A stretch of 64,000 nt of DNA from Leptospira limi (GTDB taxonomy: Bacteria; Spirochaetota; Leptospiria; Leptospirales; Leptospiraceae), in NCBI RefSeq assembly GCF_026151395.1, contig NZ_JAMQPV010000001.1, positions 1,722,501 through 1,786,500 of the forward strand. Direction: 5' to 3'. Every line of letters begins with the position of its first letter. The first letter of the stretch is position 1. The position numbers were made by a program, and so were the translations under genes. This document shows, one piece after another, positions 33,983 to 42,131 of the stretch. The notes under the pieces are model-generated. The model was given only the letters and a program-made list of their open reading frames with translations, was not told where the DNA came from and made no database searches.

Positions 33983-34771
33983 TTATTTTTCTTTTGGAAT
34001 TTCTTGGATGAATAACCAGATGAATCCATCTTTTACTTTGCCAAGTCCCAAGTATAACCAATAGAAAGGATATCCAATTGGTCCGGGTTGGTATTCTTTT
34101 TGAACAACTGGTTCCCATTTTTGCCTTACATGAACGGTAACAGTGGAGAGTTGGACTGCTTGGGATAAATATTTAAGTTTTCCTTCCCAACGTTCTATGG
34201 ATTCAGATACTTTATTCAGTTCGGCTTCTACTTTTAATGTTTCTTCCAAAGTTTTGGCAGTCTTTAAAATTTCTAATAACCGAGTCCGCATCTTCTGTGC
34301 ATTTTCTAATCGTATCTCTGTATCCAAATAATCTTCTGTAACATCTTTGGCAGAAACATCTTCAGAATAATTATGTGATTCCTTTTTTAAACTGCTGAGA
34401 AAGTTTTTTAGATTTTCCTGCGGGATTTTTAACTGGATGGTACCTTGGGAACTGTATTGGAGTGCATATCCTCCAAACGATTCTGCCAATTTGATGATTT
34501 CTAATACTTTTGGTTCAATTTCCTTTGATTGTAAATTCACAACAACAGTATAGATCATCATCCTTTTTTGGGATTTGTTTTCTTGTGGTTTGCTTTCAGG
34601 TTTTGGAGAGGAAGAAACACCTGGTGAGGCTTTGGATTCCTCGTATTCATCTCCCGTAATCCGCGAGGCATATTCTCGTTCGCTGCGACTCGCACTAGAA
34701 CATTGGATGTGTAAGAGTAGTAAGGTGAGAAGGAAGGAAGAATAAAAAATTGAAATCGAGTTTGGTTTCAT
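33983..34771 (-). CDS. DUF4349 lipoprotein
   Basis: A 262-residue envelope protein. The signal ends HIQC with Cys24. A Ser/Pro/Lys-rich linker leads to the DUF4349 domain: MMIYTVVVNLQSKEIEPKV, SFGGYALQYSSQGTIQLKIP, then a long coiled coil (DVTEDYLDTEIRLENAQKMR, ETLKVEAELNKVSESIERWE, GKLKYLSQAVQLSTVTVHV). A membrane-proximal segment GYPFYWLYLGLGKVKDGFIW follows. The family is widespread but uncharacterised. No SD precedes the ATG, and a long hairpin (34772-34820) abuts the start. It lies 10 bases before the TPM gene, so the two form an operon. Confidence 0.8.
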   Translation of the reverse strand: MKPNSISIFYSSFLLTLLLLHIQCSSASRSEREYASRITGDEYEESKASPGVSSSPKPESKPQENKSQKRMMIYTVVVNLQSKEIEPKVLEIIKLAESFGGYALQYSSQGTIQLKIPQENLKNFLSSLKKESHNYSEDVSAKDVTEDYLDTEIRLENAQKMRTRLLEILKTAKTLEETLKVEAELNKVSESIERWEGKLKYLSQAVQLSTVTVHVRQKWEPVVQKEYQPGPIGYPFYWLYLGLGKVKDGFIWLFIQEIPKEK

Positions 34772-34820
34772 GGTTTGGTTGGATACTGAATCTAATCGAT
34801 CCAGAATCCAACTTCAAACC
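34772..34820. other. Long imperfect hairpin between amidohydrolase and DUF4349 genes
   Basis: GGTTTG and TTGGAT (34772-34784) pair with ATCCAA and CAAACC (34806-34820), with an inner CTG/CAG helix. On the plus strand it is followed by TTTTTT (34821-34826), a terminator-like layout, but no plus gene ends here. On the minus strand it directly abuts the DUF4349 start codon. It may stop antisense transcription or structure the DUF4349 leader. Confidence 0.4.
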
Positions 34821-34824
34821 TTTT

Positions 34825-36573
34825 TTAAACGCCGATTTGTGATTCTAAAAAGCGACCATACCCTCGTTCTTTTCCTAGTCCAGCGACGGGTTTACCACCA
34901 TCCACTGCCAGTTTTCCATTGATGAATACTTTTTTGATAGTTTCATCGTTACGACGAACCCATCGTTTAAAATCCTCCATAAACGGCATCGGAGCCTCAA
35001 CGTCTTTCGCTAAAGAGTCGTCCAATTTGTTTGGATCAATGAGGACGAGGTCAGCACGTTTTCCTTCTTTGATATAACCTGCATCAATTCCAAACCAATC
35101 ACCAATTTCACCAGTAAGTCTATGAACAGCTCTTTCTATACTCATAAATGGTTTGTTTTCCAATTCAGCATCTCTTACTAGTTTTAACATACGAAGAGGA
35201 AAGTTATAATGTGCCATTCCACGAAGGTGAGCACCAGCATCTGAAAATCCGATGAGAATGTCTGGATAGGAAACTATTTTTTGGAGTGGTTCCTTTCTAT
35301 GGTTAGCCATGACAGTATACCACCTAACTTTGTTTCCATGTTCAGCGACTAAATCTAAAAATGCTGTCACAGAATGGACACCTCTTTCTTTCGCTACATC
35401 ATCGATTGATTTACCGATAAGGGATTTGTCTGGTGCATCAACAATTTTTGTTTCTCTAAAGTTTCTATGGAACACTCGAGGTAAAAACCAATTTGTCCAT
35501 TGTCTTTTAAACCAAGATCGATAGTTTGGATCCTTCATTAGTGTTTTACGTTCCAATTCATCTTCAATATGGTTTGCTTTTGCACCAGCTGCAAACTCTT
35601 CAAACACAACCACATCCATCCCATCGGCATACAGATCAAATGGTTCAGGAAGAGCTTGGAATCGAAAGTCAGATCGGAAAAGTTTATTTGTAATCCTTCC
35701 AATCACTCCTAATAATTTATACAAACCTGGATCAAATTTTACATCCATTAGGGAGATGATGGTTGTTTTTAGTGGTTTTCTAAAAATACCAAATGCTTCT
35801 TTTAAAAACATCAAAACATTGATTTTGGTGGAAACGTTTGGAACCCCTTGGAAAATTTTTCCTCGTTTCCTAAGAGTTTTATTTAAAAATTCGTATTCAC
35901 TCCAACTAGCAAACGTTGAAGGTAGTGGTCTTGAACGAAACCGGGAACCATCCATTTTATCCCAAACAAGTGTATTAATCGATAAACCCATAAAACCAGC
36001 ATCCAATGCTTCTTCTAAGTGTTGGTTCATTTTATCTAACTCTTGTTTGGTTGGTTTCTCTCCTTTTGTTAAAGATCTTTCTAGTCCCATGACATGAGCA
36101 CGGATTGCTGAGTGACCTGCAAAGGATGTTACATTGGGTCCTAAAGGAAGATCGTTTAAATGTTTTTTGTATTCAATGGCAGAGTTCCAATTTTTTTTAC
36201 TCTCTAATATCGATAATACATTTTTTCTAGGGATTGCTTCTACACGGCTAAACATATCAGCAAGGTCTGTTGGATCTCCCACTGCCAAACTCAATGAACA
36301 ACTTCCAAGAGAAATCGTTGTAATTCCATGTCTTACAGATTCAGAAAGATCTGGAGCCATTTCAATTTCAGCATCATAATGAGTATGAAAATCGATAAAA
36401 CCTGGAGTGAGCCATTGGCCTTTTGCATCAATGACTGTTTCTCCTGGTTTTGCACTCAATTCAGTTTTAGAAATCGTCTCCACAATTCCGTCTTTGATCC
36501 GCACATCTCCAATAAACGATGGGTTTGTGCTTCCATCAAAAATACGTGCTTGTTTGATAAGAGTTTCTGCCAT
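34825..36573 (-). CDS. Amidohydrolase, N-acyl-D-amino-acid deacylase-like
   Basis: About 582 residues. ATG 36573 is chosen because GGAGGT precedes it and the protein then begins MAETLIKQARIFDGSTNPSF, the standard N-terminal strand of the family. The frame is open 36 codons further. Motifs: GFIDFHTHYDAEIEMAPDL supplies the HxH metal site, RHGITTISLGSC and SFAGHSAIRAHVMG follow, and GFSDAGAHLRGMAHYNF supplies the catalytic Asp. The closing GIDAGYIKEGKRADLVLIDPN is typical. Relatives remove acyl groups from N-acyl-D-amino acids; the length and NWNSAIEY segment fit D-aminoacylase-like members. The substrate here is unknown. It follows leuA after about 100 bases and may share its transcript. Confidence 0.8.
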   Translation of the reverse strand: MAETLIKQARIFDGSTNPSFIGDVRIKDGIVETISKTELSAKPGETVIDAKGQWLTPGFIDFHTHYDAEIEMAPDLSESVRHGITTISLGSCSLSLAVGDPTDLADMFSRVEAIPRKNVLSILESKKNWNSAIEYKKHLNDLPLGPNVTSFAGHSAIRAHVMGLERSLTKGEKPTKQELDKMNQHLEEALDAGFMGLSINTLVWDKMDGSRFRSRPLPSTFASWSEYEFLNKTLRKRGKIFQGVPNVSTKINVLMFLKEAFGIFRKPLKTTIISLMDVKFDPGLYKLLGVIGRITNKLFRSDFRFQALPEPFDLYADGMDVVVFEEFAAGAKANHIEDELERKTLMKDPNYRSWFKRQWTNWFLPRVFHRNFRETKIVDAPDKSLIGKSIDDVAKERGVHSVTAFLDLVAEHGNKVRWYTVMANHRKEPLQKIVSYPDILIGFSDAGAHLRGMAHYNFPLRMLKLVRDAELENKPFMSIERAVHRLTGEIGDWFGIDAGYIKEGKRADLVLIDPNKLDDSLAKDVEAPMPFMEDFKRWVRRNDETIKKVFINGKLAVDGGKPVAGLGKERGYGRFLESQIGV

Positions 36574-36677
36574 GATACCTCCAGAAAAACCATTCGAAAT
36601 TATGGCAGATTGACAAAGATTTGTCAACGATTCCTGATGATTTGACTCAAGTTTCTCTGGACAAAACCCTTCTCTGT

Positions 36678-37862
36678 TCACTGATAGGTGAGAATCGATC
36701 GGCTAAGTTCCACTAACTCTGTTTCGGTGATTTCTCGATTGTTCTCTTTGGAAGAAATTGATTTTGCAACTGAGAACAAATGGTGAATTTCTTCTTTTGA
36801 AACTTCGATCCCTTTTTGGCGTAACAAAAATTCAATGGCTTTGTGGCCAGATTGGTTAGTGAACGAGATCGTTTCTTTGTCAAATCTACCTACAAATTCT
36901 GGTGAAAAGGTTCTATAAGCACCTTTGGTTTGGTTCATAGTTTTTGTGACTCCGTCTTGATGGATTCCTGATCGATGTGAGAAGATGTCTTCCCCGATGA
37001 TGGGAGTTTTTTCTCCAATCGGAATTCCTGTTAATTCTGAAATTCGTTTTGCAGTTGGATAAATCCTATCAAAATGAATGTCCAAAGATTCACCATTTTG
37101 GTGTAAGGCAATCACTGTTTCATACAAATTAGTGTTACCCGCTCTTTCACCAAGTCCATTCAAAGCCACCTCTATTTGTTCTGCACCAACATACACAGAC
37201 TCTACCGATGTAGCTGTTGCCATACCCAAATCATTATGTGTATGAATGGAAATCATTGCTTTGTCTCCAATGGTTTCCTTAATTTCTTTTACCATATTGA
37301 CAAAAACCATCGGGCGATAACGTTCCACTGTATTTGGCAAGTTGATGATATTGGCACCTGCTTCAATAGCAGTCATAAATGCAAGTTTTGTGAATTCGAA
37401 GTTTTGGATGGCATCTCCAAAATGTTCCCCTGAAAATTGGATTTGGTGGTTGGGTCCAACAATGGAACGTGCAAAAGAAACAGAAGATTTGATTTTTTGA
37501 AGGACTTCTTTCTCAGAAATCTTTAACACATGTTTAATGGAAAAGTCACTTACAGGATAGACAATATGCATACGAGGTGAGTCTGCCTGTTGGATGGCTT
37601 CCCATGTAACAGCAATTTCTTTTTCATTGGCTCTCGACAAGGCAGCAATTGGTTTGCCCTTTGGTGCTCGTTTGGACAACACTTGGCAGGTAAAAAATTC
37701 GGATTCATTGGAAGAAGGAAATCCCACTTCAATACCATCTACGTTCATACTTACAAGTAAGTCGAAAACTTCGATTTTTTCGTTAAGTGTCCAAGGTCTT
37801 TTTAACGCTTGGTTTCCGTCCCTTAAAGTAACGTCTTGGATGTGAATGGTTTTTGGTTTCAT
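36678..37862 (-). CDS. leuA: 2-isopropylmalate synthase family enzyme
   Basis: A 394-residue enzyme expected to condense acetyl-CoA with 2-oxoisovalerate, the first step of leucine synthesis. The HMGL/DRE-TIM barrel covers about residues 6-270: VTLRDGNQALKRPW with the catalytic Arg, IEVGFPSSNESEF, IHTHNDLGMATA with the metal His pair, and NGLGERAGNTNLYE. Residues after 290 form the linker (FSHRSGIHQDGV). The protein lacks the roughly 130-residue regulatory domain of long LeuA forms, so leucine feedback on the enzyme may be absent. A citramalate or homocitrate synthase of the same family is the alternative. The leucine-rich leader peptide and attenuator immediately upstream strongly favour leucine synthesis. 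SD GGAGGA is three bases from the ATG. Confidence 0.82.
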   Translation of the reverse strand: MKPKTIHIQDVTLRDGNQALKRPWTLNEKIEVFDLLVSMNVDGIEVGFPSSNESEFFTCQVLSKRAPKGKPIAALSRANEKEIAVTWEAIQQADSPRMHIVYPVSDFSIKHVLKISEKEVLQKIKSSVSFARSIVGPNHQIQFSGEHFGDAIQNFEFTKLAFMTAIEAGANIINLPNTVERYRPMVFVNMVKEIKETIGDKAMISIHTHNDLGMATATSVESVYVGAEQIEVALNGLGERAGNTNLYETVIALHQNGESLDIHFDRIYPTAKRISELTGIPIGEKTPIIGEDIFSHRSGIHQDGVTKTMNQTKGAYRTFSPEFVGRFDKETISFTNQSGHKAIEFLLRQKGIEVSKEEIHHLFSVAKSISSKENNREITETELVELSRSILTYQ

Positions 37863-37902
37863 GGTTCCTCCGTATTTCTCGATCTCACTACCGACCGGGG
37901 GA

Positions 37903-37942
37903 ACAAATAAAAAAGCCCACTTCCCGGTTGGGAGTGGGCTTT
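37903..37942 (-). terminator. Attenuator terminator in the leuA leader
   Basis: On the minus strand AAAGCCCACTCCC (37942-37930) pairs with GGGAAGTGGGCTTT (37925-37912) around AACC, about 13 bp with one bulged base. It is followed by TTTTTTATTTGTT (37914-37902). This is a textbook intrinsic terminator, placed between the leucine-rich leader peptide and leuA, about 40 bases before the leuA ATG. Confidence 0.9.
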
Positions 37943-37960
37943 GTCACATAGCACTCTCTC

Positions 37961-37983
37961 CCTCGAATTATAAGATTTCGAGG
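37961..37983 (-). promoter_or_regulatory. Pause/anti-antiterminator hairpin of the leuA attenuator
   Basis: CCTCGAA (37983-37977), part of the leucine codon run, pairs with TTCGAGG (37967-37961) just after the leader stop, a perfect 7-bp stem extendable by GA/CT pairs. Bases 37960-37951 (GAGAGAGTGC) can instead pair with CACTCCC in the terminator arm, giving mutually exclusive structures. Confidence 0.7.
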
Positions 37984-38018
37984 AGGAGGAGAAGCTGAAT
38001 GTGTGCGAAAAATTTCAT
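37968..38018 (-). CDS. leuL: Leucine-rich leader peptide of the leuA attenuator
   Basis: A 16-codon ORF, ATG 38018 to TAA 37970-37968, encoding MKFFAHIQLLLLLEIL. It has five consecutive Leu codons (CTT CTC CTC CTC CTC) and a sixth as the last codon before the stop. The codon run overlaps the left arm of a pause hairpin, and a strong terminator follows before leuA. When charged tRNA-Leu is scarce the ribosome should stall on the run, freeing the downstream arm to block terminator formation. A TTGACA (38058-38053) inside the last codons of the preceding symporter gene is a possible -35; the -10 is poor. No SD is present. Confidence 0.85.
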   Translation of the reverse strand: MKFFAHIQLLLLLEIL

Positions 38019-38047
38019 TGTTAACTTTTAGACGAACAAATCTCGGA

Positions 38048-39487
38048 TTATCTGTCAACTTTTTTTAGCATTTTTCCTATCGAAACAAAACCAAGTAAAG
38101 AGCCAAAACCGATGGGGACAAGAAGGGTAAAGGAAAGTTTCCAAACCAAACCCATACCTACCGTAGTGAGGATACTGAATAAAAACAATAGAGAAAAAAG
38201 AGAACCAGTGATGGGAAGGTCCTTTTTCCCTTTGGCTAAAAAGAAAACAGCGATGGATGGGCCAAGTGTGTAAGAAAATATGGTGAGTCCCATTTCCAAA
38301 ATTCCTTTTTCCCACGTGTCGACGAGGGCATAGGGAATGAGGCTAGCTAAAAAGAGAAGAACCCCAAAGAACAAAGACAAAATTCTCGGACTAAACCATT
38401 TGTCCATTTCCCAGTCGCGAGCCCAAGTGAGAGATAAGGAATTGATAGTGGAACTGAGAGTGGACATCGCACTGGCAAGGATAGCAGCAACAAGGATCCC
38501 AAGGAACGGAGATGGCACTTCCGTAATGATAAAATGACTAAACACCTTATCAGGCGGAATGGATTTTCCATCATAAAAAACAAATAAAAGAGATCCTATA
38601 CACAAAAAGAGTAAAAATTGAAAGAAAACAACGATACCACTTCCGATCAAAATCTTTTGACCAGAGAGTAAATTTTTTGTCGCAATCACTCTTTGGACTA
38701 ACATCAAATCAGTTCCATGAGAACCAATCGAGATAAAAGCTCCTCCAATGATGGCAAACAGAATGAAATAACTATTATCTCCTGTTTGGTTATAGTCGAA
38801 GACAAACACTTTCCATTTTCCGAGAGATTGTAAATGTTCAATTGCGTTTGAAAACTCTATACTTCCAAATTGCGAAAAAATCAATACGAGTGCAAATATC
38901 CCGCCAAAAATATAAATGATCCATTGTAAGACATCTGTAAAAACAATAGCTCTAAATCCACCAAACACAGAGTAAATGATGGTGGCTATGCTCAGAATTG
39001 TGAGAGCTAAAATTCCAAGTATCTCTGGTGATATAGAAAATCCCATTCGTTCCAAAAGAAAGGCAATCGGTAAGGAACTTACATACAAACGGATTCCATC
39101 ACCGAGTAAACGTGAAATCGTAAATACAAAAGAGATTGTTTTTTGAGGGGGTTTTCCGAATCGATTTCCTACATATTCATATACTGAAATGGTATTCCCC
39201 GAAAAATAAGAGGGTAAAAGATACAAAGCGACTATGGTCCTTCCAAAAATATAACCAATAGCGATTTCTAAAAAACGAAAATCTGTTTTGTAAGATAAGG
39301 ATGGAATACTTAAAAAAGTTAAACTAGAAGTTTCAGTTGCCACTAGAGATAACATTAAAAACACCCAATGGATTTCTTTTTTCGCTAAATAAAAGTCCTC
39401 TTCTTTCTGAGTGTTCTTTGCAAAGTGAAACCCAAAATAGAACACGATAATAAAATAAATCAATATGACAAAAATGTCCCAAATCAT
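38048..39487 (-). CDS. Sodium:solute symporter family transporter
   Basis: A 479-residue inner-membrane transporter with about 13 predicted helices across its full length, the usual size for the SSS family. Marks include FHFAKNTQKEEDFYLAKKEIHW in the first loop, LVATETSSLTFLSIPSLSY in helix 2 (part of the sodium site in the family), NTISVYEYVGNRFG, and AILASAMSTLSSTINSLSLTWARD with the Ser/Thr-rich helix near residue 335. Substrate cannot be predicted. It starts 19 bases after the CBS-domain gene stop, so the two are probably co-transcribed and the CBS protein may regulate transport. Its stop lies just upstream of the leuA leader. Confidence 0.87.
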   Translation of the reverse strand: MIWDIFVILIYFIIVFYFGFHFAKNTQKEEDFYLAKKEIHWVFLMLSLVATETSSLTFLSIPSLSYKTDFRFLEIAIGYIFGRTIVALYLLPSYFSGNTISVYEYVGNRFGKPPQKTISFVFTISRLLGDGIRLYVSSLPIAFLLERMGFSISPEILGILALTILSIATIIYSVFGGFRAIVFTDVLQWIIYIFGGIFALVLIFSQFGSIEFSNAIEHLQSLGKWKVFVFDYNQTGDNSYFILFAIIGGAFISIGSHGTDLMLVQRVIATKNLLSGQKILIGSGIVVFFQFLLFLCIGSLLFVFYDGKSIPPDKVFSHFIITEVPSPFLGILVAAILASAMSTLSSTINSLSLTWARDWEMDKWFSPRILSLFFGVLLFLASLIPYALVDTWEKGILEMGLTIFSYTLGPSIAVFFLAKGKKDLPITGSLFSLLFLFSILTTVGMGLVWKLSFTLLVPIGFGSLLGFVSIGKMLKKVDR

Positions 39488-39506
39488 AAATTTCCTTTTA
39501 CAATCA

Positions 39507-40106
39507 CTAAATCGTTAAACTCAAATTGGGATATTTCAAAAGAAGTCGAAGTAAATCTGATCTTGTGATGATACCAATAGGTAAATTATCGTCATTTACG
39601 ATCGGCAAACAACCAATTCTTTCTTCAAGTAAAACCTTTGTCACCTGCCTGATTTCGGCACCTGCAGTTCCAACTAATACGCGTTTGATCATGGCATCTG
39701 AAACAGGCATTCCCTTTTCATAGGATTTCATTTTATCTAACAAATCCCTGTCTGAAACAAATCCCACTAGTTTTCCCGACACGTTGGTAATGGGAAGGTG
39801 CCTGATTCCTTTTTCCATCATAAAGTCGAGGCAAGTTTCGATCGTTTCGTCTTGGGTTTTGGTCCAAACGGGAGTTGTCATGATCTCGTGGAGGAAAAAG
39901 ACAGGTTTTTCTGTCGGAAGGGAGGATTCTTTGTAAACATCCTCTGGAGTTCGGTGGAGAAAAGAGCCAGTGGGAGTTGTCCCTGGTTCTCCCTCCCCGA
40001 TGGCAGGTGCAGAAGATTTGCCGGATGGGTGGACCATAGGGACACGATTGGGTTGGATTTGCGGGGGATTAGGGGAAATTCGGCCGTCATGGATCCAAAA
40101 GAACAT
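39507..40106 (-). CDS. CBS-domain protein with Pro-rich N-terminal tail
   Basis: A 199-residue cytosolic protein. Residues 1-70 are Pro/Ser/Gly-rich and probably disordered (NPPQIQPNRVPMVHPSGKSS). Residues about 72-130 and 137-195 form two CBS motifs making one Bateman module: IMTTPVWTKTQDETIETCLD, HLPITNVSGKLVGFVSDRDL, then MIKRVLVGTAGAEIRQV and CLPIVNDDNLPIGIITRSDL. Such modules bind adenine nucleotides and report energy status. Placement directly before the symporter gene suggests control of that transporter. The long tail is unusual for a stand-alone CBS protein. Confidence 0.87.
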   Translation of the reverse strand: MFFWIHDGRISPNPPQIQPNRVPMVHPSGKSSAPAIGEGEPGTTPTGSFLHRTPEDVYKESSLPTEKPVFFLHEIMTTPVWTKTQDETIETCLDFMMEKGIRHLPITNVSGKLVGFVSDRDLLDKMKSYEKGMPVSDAMIKRVLVGTAGAEIRQVTKVLLEERIGCLPIVNDDNLPIGIITRSDLLRLLLKYPNLSLTI

Positions 40107-40229
40107 AGTTATGCCCTACCTTTCTGAAAAGTTTGTCAAAAATAAGAAAAAACTTGCAAAAAACGAACAGTGATTTTTTATCCATCCTACATTTCCTGTA
40201 AAAAGAACGAACTGAAAAAGGCAAAACCC

Positions 40230-42131
40230 ATGAACCAAAACTACCAAATCCTGTACCAAGCATTAGAATCCGTCGCAAATACCTTCCCAACGAAAATTTC
40301 GTTCCGGAAACGGAAGTCGACCACTGAGTTTCCTGGGATCAGTTTTGGAGAATTGAAAGAGTTTGTCGACCACTTGACTTCGGGATTCATCGATCTTGGT
40401 GTTGAGGTAGGGGACCGAATTGGATTTTTTTGTGATGCATCTGTTAATTGGCTTCGGACCGATCTTTCGATTTTAACGGCAGGAGCGGTTGTTGTCCCAA
40501 GAGGGACAGATATTGTTCGGGAAGAAATTTTATACATCTTAAACCATTCGGAAGCAAAATTTTTGGTGGTTCAAAAACCAAAAGACAAAAAGCGCATAGA
40601 GGATCTGTTAGGTGAACTTCCTCATTTAAAACAAATCTTTGTTTTGGAAAATGAACAAGGCGAACTCATCTCTGGACCAAATTCAATTCTATCCTTGGCT
40701 GAAAAAGGGAAAGAAATTTGGAACACAAATGGAAAACAAAACTTAGAAAACCGAATCAAACAAATTGATCCTGATGCTTTGGCCACTTTAATTTATACTT
40801 CAGGGACTACAGGAAATCCTAAAGGTGTGATGTTGTCTCAAAAAGGATGGATCACTGCCATCCAAAATACGATTGCACGTTTGGATATGAATTCAAATGA
40901 CAATGCTGTTAGTTTATTGCCACCTTGGCATGCCTTTGAAAGAGCCATTGAATATGCAGGTTTATTCCTTGGTTTAGATTTTTTGGTTTCCAATATGACA
41001 AGCTTAAAGGATGACCTTCGTGATTTTCGTCCCACAATTTTTCCATCCGTTCCAAGGATTTGGGAATCTGTTTATAATGGGATTATGGCTAAGGTTGCTA
41101 AAGAAGGTGGTTTTAAAGAAAAATTATTTCATTTCTTTTTAAAAGTTGGTGCTACATGGGCACGTTTCTATGCGATGTTTATGGGTTTTGAGTTTGAAAT
41201 CAAAAAACCAAACATAATTGTTTCTTTATGCAAACGTAGTTATGCGTTATTAATTTTAATTTTACTCTCCCCTTTAAAATTACTCAGTATTAAAATTTTT
41301 TCGACCATCCACAAAGCATTAGGTGGAAGGATAAGGATTTGTATTTCTGCTGGATCTGCTTTACCAAGTGTTGTGGATGGATTTTTATCATCCATTGGAT
41401 TAAAAGTTTTAGAAGGATATGGAATGACAGAAACGTCAGCTGTTGTTTCCATTCGATCCAATACAAAACCAACCAAAGGAACTGTAGGAATACCAATTGA
41501 TGGATATTCCATTCGTTTAAAAGATGAAACAGGAAAAATCCTAACAAAAACAGGAGATAAAGGAACTCTTTGGATTAAATCCAAACAAATATTAAAGGGT
41601 TATTATAAGAGACCAGAACTCAATCAGGTTGTATTTGATGCAGATGGATTTTTTGACACTGGTGATTTGATGATGATTTCACATCGAAATGAACTTGTGT
41701 TTGCTGGTAGATCAAAGGATACCATTGCTCTCATTGGTGGTGAAAACGTTGAACCAATCCCAATCGAAGACAAACTTTTAACATCGTCTTATATTGATCA
41801 AGTGATGGTCGTTGGCCATGATAAAAAAACTTTAGCAGCACTGATTGTCCCAAATTTTGAGGCAGTTGAAGCAAAAATTCCAGGTTTATCAAAAGACAAA
41901 GCTAATGAATGGAACACGAATCCTAAGGTTCGCGAACTATTTCGATCTGAGATTTCTAAAATTATCTCTAAGGATAATGGATTTAAGTCTTTTGAAATGA
42001 TTCCAGCTAACAATTTCTATGTGGTGCCAAGACCATTTGATCCAGATGTGGAAATGACAAGAACTCTTAAAATGAAGCGAAATATAATTTCGGAAGTATT
42101 TACAAAACAAATCGAAGGAATTTACCAATGA
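40230..42131 (+). CDS. Long-chain acyl-CoA synthetase (AMP-binding, FadD-like)
   Basis: About 633 residues; activates fatty acids to acyl-CoA with ATP at the inner membrane. ATG 40230 is preferred to the upstream ATG 40170 because the family N-terminus begins there (MNQNYQILYQALESVANTFP). Motifs: YTSGTTGNPKGVMLSQKGW (P-loop-like, about residue 210), LPPWHAFERAIEY, GYGMTETSAVVS, DTGDLMMI and GRSKDTIALIGGENVEPIPIE. A hydrophobic insertion (YALLILILLSPLKLLSIKIF, about residue 355) suggests membrane contact. It overlaps the acyl-CoA dehydrogenase gene by four bases (ATGA) and starts a beta-oxidation operon. Saprophytic and pathogenic leptospires use fatty acids as carbon source, which fits. Confidence 0.9.
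   Translation: MNQNYQILYQALESVANTFPTKISFRKRKSTTEFPGISFGELKEFVDHLTSGFIDLGVEVGDRIGFFCDASVNWLRTDLSILTAGAVVVPRGTDIVREEILYILNHSEAKFLVVQKPKDKKRIEDLLGELPHLKQIFVLENEQGELISGPNSILSLAEKGKEIWNTNGKQNLENRIKQIDPDALATLIYTSGTTGNPKGVMLSQKGWITAIQNTIARLDMNSNDNAVSLLPPWHAFERAIEYAGLFLGLDFLVSNMTSLKDDLRDFRPTIFPSVPRIWESVYNGIMAKVAKEGGFKEKLFHFFLKVGATWARFYAMFMGFEFEIKKPNIIVSLCKRSYALLILILLSPLKLLSIKIFSTIHKALGGRIRICISAGSALPSVVDGFLSSIGLKVLEGYGMTETSAVVSIRSNTKPTKGTVGIPIDGYSIRLKDETGKILTKTGDKGTLWIKSKQILKGYYKRPELNQVVFDADGFFDTGDLMMISHRNELVFAGRSKDTIALIGGENVEPIPIEDKLLTSSYIDQVMVVGHDKKTLAALIVPNFEAVEAKIPGLSKDKANEWNTNPKVRELFRSEISKIISKDNGFKSFEMIPANNFYVVPRPFDPDVEMTRTLKMKRNIISEVFTKQIEGIYQ

Noticed and set aside
38030..38058. Complete promoter for the leuA leader (TTGACA with a -10)
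   Set aside because: The -35 is perfect, but the base positions at 17-18 spacing (TCGTCT) do not resemble a -10, and TCTAAA would need a 20-base spacer; left as a possibility in the leader entry.
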